Source: JAGLQA01 sp023135565
Lineage (GTDB): Bacteria > Acidobacteriota > Aminicenantia > UBA2199
Length of the DNA: 34,747 bases
Direction: 5' to 3'
Assembly (NCBI GenBank): GCA_030639305.1
Contig: DAOWCY010000058.1
Coordinates: 1 to 34,747, forward strand
The notes below the pieces were generated by a model. That model did no database searches. It saw only the letters and a list, made by a program, of their open reading frames with translations, and had not been told where the DNA came from. Made by a program: the position numbers and the translations under genes. Position 1 is the first letter of the stretch. Each line of letters opens with the position of its first letter. Of the stretch, positions 1-7,698 are shown piece after piece.

Positions 1-1438
1 CGTTGTTGGTGGCGCGCTGCCCGGTCTCGCAGAAGCACAGGTTGGTATTGAAATCACCGACCACACAGGCTACGGAGATGACGAAAGGTAATTCATATGC
101 GTTGTTTAAGGCATCCACATTGCTGCTGTAAAAGGACCAGGCAGCAGTATACCATTGGGTAACGCTGCCGTGACCACAGAACCAGATGACGCCGGTACCG
201 GCATCGATCAAGCTGCTCATCAGGGCTGCGCTGCCGGTGTGCTGGTGGCAGCCGGTGTAGGTATAACCGATGCTTGTGCAATCGGCGCCGATATTGTCGA
301 TGTGCTCATAATCATATTCATCGTCGTGACCGGGACCTTCGGTGGTGCCCATGCCCGTGGCGTTCCTGAAAAAGCCGGCGGAAGAAAGCACGTCTTGTTC
401 ATAATGGACGGTACGGTCTACCTGGGTGGTGACGTGAGCACCGGTTTCAGCGGAGAAACGGCCTACTAAAATATCTACATAATGGTCGCTGCCCACTATA
501 TAACCGTAGTCTGCGTCGGAGTCACCGGCTGAGATGTCGGAAGGGGGTAACTGGGAGCCATCGCCAACCAGCAGTAAGAAAGCTAAACCGTTGGCGTTGT
601 AGTAATTGGCTACATAAGTCTTTAAGGCCGCGGCGCTGCCGATGGTGGCATAGTCTACCATATCGACGGTGTAACCGATGGCTTCTTTCCAGGATACGAA
701 ATCGGCCATTTCATCCATGAAATCGCCATAGCTGACGATCAGCATGTTACCGATATCATCGCCTAAGAAAGTATAGCGGGAATTGTCAAAGTTGATGAAA
801 TGCGAAGAATAGACATCCCTGAAAGCCTTGTTGATCTTCCTGGGGGCTTCGTTACGTACCAGGACATTTTCGCCTTTCCGGCCGGTGTTGGAAACCTTAA
901 CCACTATTCTTTTGTATACCCGCAGTACTTTGGTTACGGGATTGTACTGGATGGGATGGCAGAGAACGGTCTGACCGCGGAAAGCTCTAACGATATGGGG
1001 CTTTCTCAGTTCCACTACGTTTGCCGGGAAAAAGGCATTGGTTTTGTACTCATTCCCGAACACATAGGGTACATCTTTGGGATCGACATTTCTTAGCAAA
1101 TTGCCCTTAGAAGGTGCAATGTTGACATTATTGATCTCGATGAACTTTGAGTCTTTGATGACTATTTTCATCTTAGCCCCATCGGGGATCAAGATCGAAG
1201 CAGACATGCGCGGTAGTTCCGGCGCGCCTTTCTTCAATATCTTACCCGCTTCGGGTACGATCAATTCGATAGCTTTGCCTTGCGGGGTCCTGACTTTCTT
1301 GAAATCATAAGTATCGAACTTGAACTTTAAGAGCGTCTTGTTGTCCGAAGAAGAGACAAGGCTAACTCCATTGGCTGCGAACATTGTTGTTACACTGATC
1401 AGCAGTAAAAACGTAAATAGAATTCTAAATTTTCTCAT
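1..1438 (-). CDS. Gingipain-like cysteine protease (peptidase C25), N-terminal part, cut by window edge
   Basis: Secreted caspase-fold cysteine protease of the gingipain (C25) family, expected to degrade proteins outside the cell or at its surface. I read about 479 codons from an ATG at 1438 preceded by AGGAGG. Residues 1-21 form a signal peptide (basic start, LLLISVTTMFA core). Residues ~25-200 look like a gingipain propeptide, with a VPEAGKILKKGAPELP stretch typical of this family. The caspase-like domain follows: NMLIVSYGDFMDEM near 231, a FLLLVGDGSQLP strand near 287, then the catalytic pair, His in FCGHGS (about 423) and Cys in SVACVVGDFN (about 458). The reading frame runs off the left edge just after the Cys motif, so the C-terminal sorting domain cannot be judged. 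The family call is firm; the substrate is unknown. Confidence 0.85.
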   Translation of the reverse strand, partial: MRKFRILFTFLLLISVTTMFAANGVSLVSSSDNKTLLKFKFDTYDFKKVRTPQGKAIELIVPEAGKILKKGAPELPRMSASILIPDGAKMKIVIKDSKFIEINNVNIAPSKGNLLRNVDPKDVPYVFGNEYKTNAFFPANVVELRKPHIVRAFRGQTVLCHPIQYNPVTKVLRVYKRIVVKVSNTGRKGENVLVRNEAPRKINKAFRDVYSSHFINFDNSRYTFLGDDIGNMLIVSYGDFMDEMADFVSWKEAIGYTVDMVDYATIGSAAALKTYVANYYNANGLAFLLLVGDGSQLPPSDISAGDSDADYGYIVGSDHYVDILVGRFSAETGAHVTTQVDRTVHYEQDVLSSAGFFRNATGMGTTEGPGHDDEYDYEHIDNIGADCTSIGYTYTGCHQHTGSAALMSSLIDAGTGVIWFCGHGSVTQWYTAAWSFYSSNVDALNNAYELPFVISVACVVGDFNTNLCFCETGQRATNN

Positions 1439-1470
1439 TAGAAAACCTCCTTATAGAATTTTTTTGATTT

Positions 1471-1491
1471 ATCATACCCATAGTGTATGAT
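1471..1491. promoter_or_regulatory. Inverted repeat upstream of the C25 protease (possible operator)
   Basis: ATCATAC (1471-1477) and GTATGAT (1485-1491) form a perfect 7-bp inverted repeat with a 7-base spacer, 33 bp upstream of the protease start codon in an AT-rich promoter zone. The symmetry is seen directly; an operator role is inference. Confidence 0.3.
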
Positions 1492-1636
1492 AATAATATC
1501 AAAAATCAATAGGCATAAAGTTGTATTTTTGGGTGTAGTACGTTTTTTAAAAAATAGGACTAAAGTTGTAGACTGCTTTCGGGGGTATGCGGGAAAGCTT
1601 TTTGAAAACTGATTCTTCGCATCTACAACCATAAAC

Positions 1637-1670
1637 CGGGCAAGCCGTCACCGGGAGAAGCTTGCCCGGA
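1637..1670 (-). terminator. Hairpin between the NUMOD gene and the protease gene
   Basis: CCGGGCAAGC (1637-1646) pairs with GCTTGCCCGG (1661-1670), a perfect 10-bp stem around a 14-base loop. Read on the minus strand it lies about 155 bp after the NUMOD-repeat gene and is followed by a short T-rich run (TTTATGG), so it may end that transcript. The rest of the 1439-1825 gap holds only the protease leader and an A-rich repeat (1669-1716). Confidence 0.45.
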
Positions 1671-1716
1671 AATTACAAATCACAAAGCCCAAATTACAAA
1701 CAAATCCAAAACCGGG
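1669..1716. repeat. A-rich CAAAT/CCAAA quasi-periodic repeat, copy 1
   Basis: A run of short related words (AAATTACAAATCACAAA, then CCCAAATTACAAACAAATCC) with a period of about 8-10 bases. Similar runs occur at 5165-5222 in the opposite orientation and at 32654-32705. None is coding. Function unknown. Confidence 0.5.
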
Positions 1717-1825
1717 GGGGGAAGAACATCGAATATTGAGAAAAGGCAGCCTGGTAGTTTCCATTATTGTCAATATTGCTCGATGCAGCCGGTCGATCGT
1801 AAGCCCTGGGTGGGGAAGGCGCCCT

Positions 1826-4333
1826 TTATGAACTGTGCTGCGCGTTTTTGAATTTCCAGGTGAATCCTCCCGCTGAGGGCCGTTCCCCACGGGCGCACTT
1901 CAAAATCAGGTGCCGGGATATGCCCGATTTGCTCACGGCATCCTTAATAGTACGAAATTCGTTCTTAAGTACTCCTTTCATGTTATACTGCACTAAGGCT
2001 TTGGCTTTGGGGTAGCGCTCGCCCATGGGATCGATGTCCACGATGCCTTCATCGAAATTGGGATCGTTAATAGAGCGCCATTGATAACCGGCGGCGGTTA
2101 AACCTTCCCCGTAAATCACATGGCGGATGGCCGACATACCGATATTTAATTCCCGGGCGGCGGCTATAACCGAAGCATGCTTGCGCATAAACCTGCCCTC
2201 TAAGTCAAATTGCAGGACATCCTTACGCATCCAACCGGTTACCTTCTCTACCGGCGGGATATCGACGATCCCGTCTTTGAACAGCGCATCCTTTTTAAGA
2301 CGCCACTGGTAACCGCCGGCGGTTTTACACCCTCCTTTCAGGCAATTGCTGATCACTCCGTCATTAATGGCCAATTCTTTGGCTGCCTCGGAAATAGAAG
2401 GATATTCAGCGGCAAAATGACCTTTCAAATCGAAACGCAAAACCGGCACCGAATTGGTAGACCGCTTTACTGGATCGATATCACGAATACCTTTCTCAAA
2501 GAGCGGGTCGTTCCTGGAAAGCCATTGAAAACCGGCAGCGGATTTCCGTTCTTTCCTTATACATTGTACGATGTGGGCGCGGGCAAGGCCGCAAACTTTT
2601 TCCGCCTCTTTTAACGAGGAATACTCAGCCAGGAACTTGCCGCGGCGATCGAATTTTAAAACCGGGGTTGTGTAGTCGTAAGAAATCCTCTTTCCCCGGG
2701 AGCCGGTTTTTTTCCTTTTGTTGGACCGGCTTATAGGGGCTATATCGACGATCCCATCCGCAAAACCGGGATCATCCCGGAAACGCCACCGGCAGCCCCC
2801 GGCGCTTTTATATAATTTTTTTGCACAGGCCCGTATACCGCTGCCTAAAATACCGGTTTTCCGGGCCGCTTCCACTACTGAGGGGTACTCCTTAACAAAG
2901 GCGCCCTCCAGGCTGAATTGACATATGGGCCGCAGGAACCTGACCCTGCGCGGCGTTTTTTTGACGGCCCCGATGCCGGCAATCTCTTCCCCTGCCGCCA
3001 TTTCCTTTTTAAAACGCCATTGGTATTTACCTCCCAATGGGCTTTCCCCTTTAAGGCAGCGCATGATACTGCCCTTGGATACACCGGAGATGCGGGTGGC
3101 TTCATTTAAAGAGGGGTACTCGCGCATAAATTCTCCTCCCTGGCTGAACTGCACTACGGGTTTCGGTTTGTGGATATCGCGATTAGCTACAGGCGGCAGT
3201 TTTACTATGCCGTCTTTCAAGAGCGGGTCACTCTTTAAACGCCATTGATAACCCGCTGCCGTAACACACTCTCCTGTTAAGCAGCGATTGAAACCGCCGC
3301 TGCCGAATCCCACCGCCCGGCTGGCATGGGAAATAGAGGGGAACTCGCCGATAAAGTTCCCATCCAGGTCGAACTGGAGGATGGGTTTGCAGTTATGGGA
3401 TTTTTTTCCCGGTGTAGGCTGGATGTCGGCGATACCCTTTTTAAATAAGGGATCATCTTTATAGCGCCATTGGTAACCGCCGGAAGTGACCAACCTACCC
3501 CTGGCACATTCGGAAATGCTGGCCGGGTTTTTCCCGGTAATCCTGCCTGCTTCCATGACAGACGGATACTCCCGGACAATTTTCCCATCTCGATCGAATT
3601 GCAGTACAGCCCGGGCCCTGGTGTGCACTTCGTATTTTACCGGCTCGATGTCCCGGGTTCCCGTGGAAAAGAGCGGGTCTTTTTTGTAACGCCATTGAAA
3701 ACCGCCGGCTGCTTTGGTTTCACCTTTAACGCCGGCCTGGATCACATTCCTGTCGATACCGGTAGCAGCAGAGGCGCTTTTAATAGAAGGGAATTCCTCG
3801 ATGAATTTCCCTTCCCTGCTGAATTGCAAAACCGGCACTGCGGCAGCTTTGGTATTCGGTCTCTGGGATTCGATCTGGTTGTAAAGAGAAAAATCGAAAG
3901 TCTTTTTGTTTTTCCGGGCTGAATCGGAAGCCCTGGACAGGCGGAGATTTTTGTAGAAATTGTCCGTAACGACATTGTTTATATGAATTACCTGGCGATT
4001 TTCTTTTAGTTCGCCGACAAAGTGGGTGTAGACGAGTTCATGAACAAAATAAAACTTAGAAACCCCGAACAGTGATAGGTTCACTCCGAAGTAACCGTTA
4101 ATAAATGAGTACCGCCGCAGCATGGGCAGTTTGTTCTGGAAACTAACCACCTGCCCGTAATTGGATACGAAGTAAAAACCGAGATATTTGTCGATTTTTT
4201 TAAATTTTTCGTCGTCGAATTTTTTAAATTCTAAAAACCAATTGCTGTGTTTTTTCCAATATAGACTGTCTAAGCGTTCCTGGGTTTTTTGATACTCTAA
4301 CAGGAACTCGCTGTCTTCTTCTCCAAAGCTCAT
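1826..4333 (-). CDS. NUMOD4/HNH-like protein with nine tandem NUMOD1-type DNA-binding repeats
   Basis: Likely DNA-binding protein related to HNH homing endonucleases. The start at 4333 (MSFGEEDSEF, 835 aa) is preferred because GGAGG lies 6 bases upstream; a farther ATG at 4345 overlaps that ribosome site. Positions below count from the 4345 ATG. Residues ~44-75 resemble NUMOD4 (FYFVSNYGQVVSF). Residues ~99-145 resemble the HNH_3 fold (VHELVYTHFVG, then VIHINN and NFYKNLRLSRAS), but the usual Asn before the His is Ile, so nuclease activity is uncertain. From ~170 to the end are nine ~70-75 residue repeats of the form VLQFDxxGxFxxEYPSxxEAxxxxGI...CxxGxxxTAGGYQWR, each followed by a KxDPLFxxGIxDIxP linker. 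NUMOD1 usually occurs once or a few times, so nine is exceptional. No intron or intein surrounds it. Confidence 0.8.
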   Translation of the reverse strand: MSFGEEDSEFLLEYQKTQERLDSLYWKKHSNWFLEFKKFDDEKFKKIDKYLGFYFVSNYGQVVSFQNKLPMLRRYSFINGYFGVNLSLFGVSKFYFVHELVYTHFVGELKENRQVIHINNVVTDNFYKNLRLSRASDSARKNKKTFDFSLYNQIESQRPNTKAAAVPVLQFSREGKFIEEFPSIKSASAATGIDRNVIQAGVKGETKAAGGFQWRYKKDPLFSTGTRDIEPVKYEVHTRARAVLQFDRDGKIVREYPSVMEAGRITGKNPASISECARGRLVTSGGYQWRYKDDPLFKKGIADIQPTPGKKSHNCKPILQFDLDGNFIGEFPSISHASRAVGFGSGGFNRCLTGECVTAAGYQWRLKSDPLLKDGIVKLPPVANRDIHKPKPVVQFSQGGEFMREYPSLNEATRISGVSKGSIMRCLKGESPLGGKYQWRFKKEMAAGEEIAGIGAVKKTPRRVRFLRPICQFSLEGAFVKEYPSVVEAARKTGILGSGIRACAKKLYKSAGGCRWRFRDDPGFADGIVDIAPISRSNKRKKTGSRGKRISYDYTTPVLKFDRRGKFLAEYSSLKEAEKVCGLARAHIVQCIRKERKSAAGFQWLSRNDPLFEKGIRDIDPVKRSTNSVPVLRFDLKGHFAAEYPSISEAAKELAINDGVISNCLKGGCKTAGGYQWRLKKDALFKDGIVDIPPVEKVTGWMRKDVLQFDLEGRFMRKHASVIAAARELNIGMSAIRHVIYGEGLTAAGYQWRSINDPNFDEGIVDIDPMGERYPKAKALVQYNMKGVLKNEFRTIKDAVSKSGISRHLILKCARGERPSAGGFTWKFKNAQHSS

Positions 4334-4382
4334 ATTTACCTCCATAAAAAAAATCGATAGAATAACCTGATAACCTTTGCAA

Positions 4383-4613
4383 GGTCACCCTTGAAAAACG
4401 AACCCACCTAACAGTGGGAACCGGATTATGCCGGTTTTGCCGGTTAATACCGCCATGGAACGGCATAAAATTTATTTCCTTTTAAGCTTAAGATAAGGCT
4501 GTATACAGGTTTTTTCCGAGACCAAGCTCAGAAAAAGAACCACCTGACGGCGGGCCGTGAATTATGTCAAACATGTTCATCGATACCGCCATGTAGTGGC
4601 ACAATAATTGGAA
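4383..4613 (-). other. Two related foldable elements upstream of the NUMOD-repeat gene
   Basis: Element A (~4383-4470) and element B (~4521-4613) align along ~75 bases. They share the blocks ACCT, GGG, ATTATG and ATACCGCCATG (plus-strand reading). In A, TTATGCCG and CGGCATAA can form an 8-bp closing stem, CCCAC/GTGGG a second hairpin and CCGG/CCGG a third. In B the corresponding arms differ in sequence but largely keep pairing potential (AATTAT/ATAATT; CC..GG). Conserved loop words with changing stem bases suggest a structured RNA or a DNA-binding target. The strand is assumed to be that of the adjacent gene. The remainder of the 4346-5238 gap is AT-rich sequence (~4740-4800) and repeats. Confidence 0.4.
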
Positions 4614-4855
4614 GCGCTCCAGGTTTTTTCTCCGCTTATTTATTCCCGTTTCTTTTTGGCAGGTTTAGCAGCAGCTATGTTCGTAACCAGTCCCTGGGGC
4701 GGCCTTCCGGGGATTTCATACTGGCGATACCTAAAAGACTATTATATCATAATTGTATATTCAATTTCAATATAAATTTTAATTTTGTTTCAGAGATCGG
4801 GTTTATGATTCCCGGTTTTTGGTGAACTGCCGTGCAGAAGGCTATTGGCCGGGGA

Positions 4856-5040
4856 CGCTTTTGATTTTAAACCCCACTCGCGTGGCCCCGCACGGGCGGG
4901 GAGCCTATGAGCGGCTTCGCCGCAAGAGGCAGCGGGTGAGCGCTTTTGATTTTAAATCATAAGAAGTTTTGTTCAAACTTTTTTAAAAGTTTGGCCTCCC
5001 CGGCAGGGGCCGCCGGAGGCAAGAACGCTTTTGATTTTTT
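4856..5040 (+). repeat. Modular intergenic hairpin repeat, copy 1
   Basis: Ordered modules: a CCCC..GGGG hairpin (CCCCGCACGGGCGGGG), GCGGCTTCGCCGC hairpin, GGGTGAGCGCTTTTG, an AAGTTTTGTTCAAACTTTT palindrome, and the CTCCCCGGCAGGGGCC / GCCGGAGG hairpin, ending in GCTTTTGATT. The same modules recur at 5083, 10135, 11419, 17464, 29589, 30653, 31470, 32783 and 34492. No open reading frame is attached. Confidence 0.85.
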
Positions 5041-5082
5041 ATCAGACTGCGGGTTTTTATTCACCCGTCTGTCTCTGCTGTA

Positions 5083-5130
5083 TTTGCCGCGGAGCGGCTC
5101 ATAGGCTCCCCACGCCGTGGGGTTTTAAAA
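5083..5130 (-). repeat. Modular intergenic hairpin repeat, partial inverted copy
   Basis: Reverse-orientation fragment carrying GCCGCGGAGCGGC followed by CTCCCCACGCCGTGGGG, matching the first two modules of the family. It sits just downstream of copy 1, facing it. Confidence 0.7.
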
Positions 5131-5164
5131 CAAATCAAAGCTTCCTACGTATTATCTATATGGC

Positions 5165-5222
5165 TTTTACGCTGTGTGATTTGAGATATGCAATTTGTGA
5201 TTTGAATTTAGTGGGTTTGTAA
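5165..5222. repeat. CAAAT/CCAAA quasi-periodic repeat, copy 2 (inverted)
   Basis: The run GTGTGATTTGAGATATGC, AATTTGTGATTTGAATTTAG, GGGTTTGTAATG is the complement of the A-rich repeat at 1669. It ends directly before the ribosome-binding site of the M28 peptidase gene, so it may form that gene's leader. Confidence 0.45.
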
Positions 5223-5238
5223 TGCTTAAGGAGGTGCT

Positions 5239-6891
5239 ATGCGCAAAAAAAAATATTTAGTAACCCTTGTTATGGTGTTTGTTTTTATGTTCTCGCTTGC
5301 GTTGTTCTCCCAAACCGGGGAGGACTTCAGCCCGGAGATCCAAAAAGCGAAAAATTCTATCAAAGGCAGGATGATCCTCTCCCACGTGGAATTTCTCGCT
5401 TCTAAGTACTGCCGCGGCCGGAAAACCGGCACAGAAGGCATGGACGTGGCTATCCGCTATATCGAGTCGGTTTTCAAAGGCATAGGCGTGGAACCGGCAG
5501 GCAGGGCAGGTAGTTTTAAGCAGACTGTTTATTTAGAAACGGTTTCTCTTTCCGACCGCATCTACTTGCACATAGAAGAGAAAAAACACGGCGGCAAATT
5601 AGTCAAAAAAGTCCGGGTGGAAGAAGATTTCCTGCCGGTTAGTATCTCCGCGGAGAAGGAGGTTTCCGCGGCATTGGTTTTTGCCGGTTACGGCATCACC
5701 GCCCCGGAGCACAAATACGACGACTACAAAGGCATCGATGCCAGGGGAAAAATCGTTATTGCCCTGCGTTATGAACCGCGGGAAAAAGATGAATCCAGCC
5801 CTTTCAACGGCCGCAAACTGTCTAAATACGCCGCCCTGTTAAGCAAAATAAAGAATGCCCAAAAACACGGCGCAGTGGGCATTTTGTTCGTTACCGGCCC
5901 CCTGAATGGAGACTACCGCCGCCCCGATTCCAGCGGCGGCACCTACTGGCCTTGTTTATACGAAGAGAGAGCGAAAAAAACACGAAAAGAAGATTTTAAA
6001 TACCTCTCATTCAACCCTCAGACACGAATCTCGGACGAAGATTTCGGTGTCACTATCCCGGCGGCTGCCATCGACGGCAGGCTTTGTGACAGCCTGCTGG
6101 GAAAAGGCCGCGGTCTGAAAAACATCCAGGAACAGATAGATAAAACCATGAAGCCCACTGCTTTTCCTCTCCCCAATATAAAAATTTCCATAGGGATCTA
6201 TTTCGAGAAAGAGCCGCTGTCTGCTTACAATCTTGCGGCTAGAATCGAAGGCAGCGACCCGGAACTAAAAAAAGAGGTAGTTATCGTCGGCGCTCATTAC
6301 GACCATTTAGGCAGGAACAACCGCGGCCAGTTTTATCCCGGGGCCGACGACAACGCTTCGGGCACTGCCGGGGTTATAGAGTTGGCCCGGGCCTTCCGGG
6401 ACTTAGAGGTAAAACCCAAACGCACCCTGCTTTTTCTCCTGTTTGCAGCAGAAGAGATGGGCTTGTTGGGTTCGAGATATTATGCAGCGCACCCTATCTT
6501 CCCTTTAGACAAGACCCTGGCTGTGGTCAACATGGATATGATCGGCCGCAACGCTGTGGACCAGGTTTCTTTATTAGGCCGCTACCAGTATCCCGATCTC
6601 TACAAAATAGTGGAGAAAATTAACAACAAGACCGCTAACATGGATATCAACTTTAACGCCGAGGGTTCCCTGCGCAGTTCCGACCATATGCCTTTCATGA
6701 GAAATAACGTCCCCGTGATTTATTTAAATACCGGTTTTCACGACCAATACCACCAGCCCGAGGACACTGCGCAGCGCTTGCTCCCCGAAAAGATGGAAAA
6801 AATAGTTAGGCTGGTTTTTCTTACCCTTTACCGGGTCGCCGGCCTGCCGCCGGGGACCCGACTGCACAAAACCGAAAAAAACAAAAAGTAA
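5239..6891 (+). CDS. Secreted M28-family zinc metallopeptidase with PA domain (copy A)
   Basis: Exported aminopeptidase-type enzyme (550 aa) that probably removes N-terminal residues from peptides in the periplasm or outside the cell. AAGGAGG precedes the ATG. Residues 1-25 are a signal peptide (RKKK, hydrophobic core, FSQ). A protease-associated domain spans ~140-290 (LVFAGYGITAPEHKYDDYKG). The M28 catalytic domain at ~330-530 has the co-catalytic zinc residues: GAHYDH (His353), GADDNASG (Asp370/371), AAEE (Glu405/406), NMDMIGRN (Asp433) and the late His in HDQYHQPED (about 505). All ligands are present, so it should be active. It is followed 15 bp later by a LolA-like gene, and the pair is repeated at 7699. 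Substrate specificity is unknown. Confidence 0.9.
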   Translation: MRKKKYLVTLVMVFVFMFSLALFSQTGEDFSPEIQKAKNSIKGRMILSHVEFLASKYCRGRKTGTEGMDVAIRYIESVFKGIGVEPAGRAGSFKQTVYLETVSLSDRIYLHIEEKKHGGKLVKKVRVEEDFLPVSISAEKEVSAALVFAGYGITAPEHKYDDYKGIDARGKIVIALRYEPREKDESSPFNGRKLSKYAALLSKIKNAQKHGAVGILFVTGPLNGDYRRPDSSGGTYWPCLYEERAKKTRKEDFKYLSFNPQTRISDEDFGVTIPAAAIDGRLCDSLLGKGRGLKNIQEQIDKTMKPTAFPLPNIKISIGIYFEKEPLSAYNLAARIEGSDPELKKEVVIVGAHYDHLGRNNRGQFYPGADDNASGTAGVIELARAFRDLEVKPKRTLLFLLFAAEEMGLLGSRYYAAHPIFPLDKTLAVVNMDMIGRNAVDQVSLLGRYQYPDLYKIVEKINNKTANMDINFNAEGSLRSSDHMPFMRNNVPVIYLNTGFHDQYHQPEDTAQRLLPEKMEKIVRLVFLTLYRVAGLPPGTRLHKTEKNKK

Positions 6892-6906
6892 GCGGAGGAG
6901 TCCACC

Positions 6907-7668
6907 ATGAAAATAAAATTAACAATAATATTTATTTTGGTTTTTTCTGCCTTCATGCTGCCCCGGGAACCCGGGGAAATAGTAAAAAAATGTATCACTA
7001 CCCTGGGTGGTGAGGCGGCATTGTCGCAATACAACGATTTTTCCGGCACAGGCACAAGCACAATGAAAATCAATTGGTACCGCGAATTTAGCGGTAAGTT
7101 CAAAATTATTCGCAAAGGCAGGAAATCCTGGACAAAGTCCGACTTAGATTTCGGATCCAGGACATTAGCCATGATCGAGTCCTTTGACGGCCGCACCGCC
7201 TGGACCGACAGGTTTAATACCGTGACCGATAAACCGGCCCTGGACTTCGAGTCCGACCTGCGCCATACTGTCACGGTGCTGTTGGATAAGCAAGCGGTTT
7301 TCACTACCGCTAAGGATGCAGAAATAGATGGCCGGGCGGCAGCAGGTATCGAAGCAAATGTAAAAGGCAGGAAAACCCTTTTCTTTATAGATAAAGAGGA
7401 CTATACCATCCTGGAAATCGTCTTCAAAGACACTTATTTCAATGCCGATCGCGTCAAAGAGGAAATGGAAAAAAGAATCCGTTATAGTGATTATAAAAAA
7501 TTCGCCGGTGTTTTGTTTCCCACCGGGGCGGTAATCTATAAAAAAGGCAAGAAACAGATAGAATACCACTTAGAAAAAGTTACGTTTAAACCCACAGTGC
7601 CCGGTTCTCAATTTCTCCGTCCTGAAGAGGAAATAGACTTTCGTTACTATGAAGAGAAATTTTTTTAA
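6907..7668 (+). CDS. LolA-like/outer-membrane lipoprotein-sorting family protein (copy A)
   Basis: Exported 253-aa protein whose beta-rich, lysine-rich pattern fits the LolA/LolB-like fold, which binds lipid or lipoprotein acyl chains in the periplasm. GGAGGAG precedes the ATG by a suitable spacing. Residues 1-18 form a short signal peptide (IIFILVFSAFM). The N-terminus of the mature form (PGEIVKKCITTLGGEAAL) is characteristic of this family, as are FDGRTAW near 97 and the KGRKTLFFIDKEDYTILEI strand near 154. It lies directly behind the M28 peptidase, presumably co-transcribed. Copy B at 9367 is a clear paralogue. The fold call is moderate; whether it sorts lipoproteins or serves the peptidase is unknown. 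Confidence 0.65.
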   Translation: MKIKLTIIFILVFSAFMLPREPGEIVKKCITTLGGEAALSQYNDFSGTGTSTMKINWYREFSGKFKIIRKGRKSWTKSDLDFGSRTLAMIESFDGRTAWTDRFNTVTDKPALDFESDLRHTVTVLLDKQAVFTTAKDAEIDGRAAAGIEANVKGRKTLFFIDKEDYTILEIVFKDTYFNADRVKEEMEKRIRYSDYKKFAGVLFPTGAVIYKKGKKQIEYHLEKVTFKPTVPGSQFLRPEEEIDFRYYEEKFF

Positions 7669-7698
7669 CCCGGGCGGCAGTAAGTTTAAGGAGGTGTT

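Noticed and set aside
4383..4613. A known riboswitch or an IscB-type omega RNA linked to the HNH-like gene.
   Set aside because: No RuvC domain occurs in the neighbouring protein and I could not match the motif to a known class, so it is left as an unnamed structured element.
4640..4735. A minus-strand frame ending in NIAAAKPAKKKRE before TAA that looks like the tail of a basic protein.
   Set aside because: Only about 32 codons between stops, no start codon with a ribosome site, and no recognisable family; kept as unexplained sequence.
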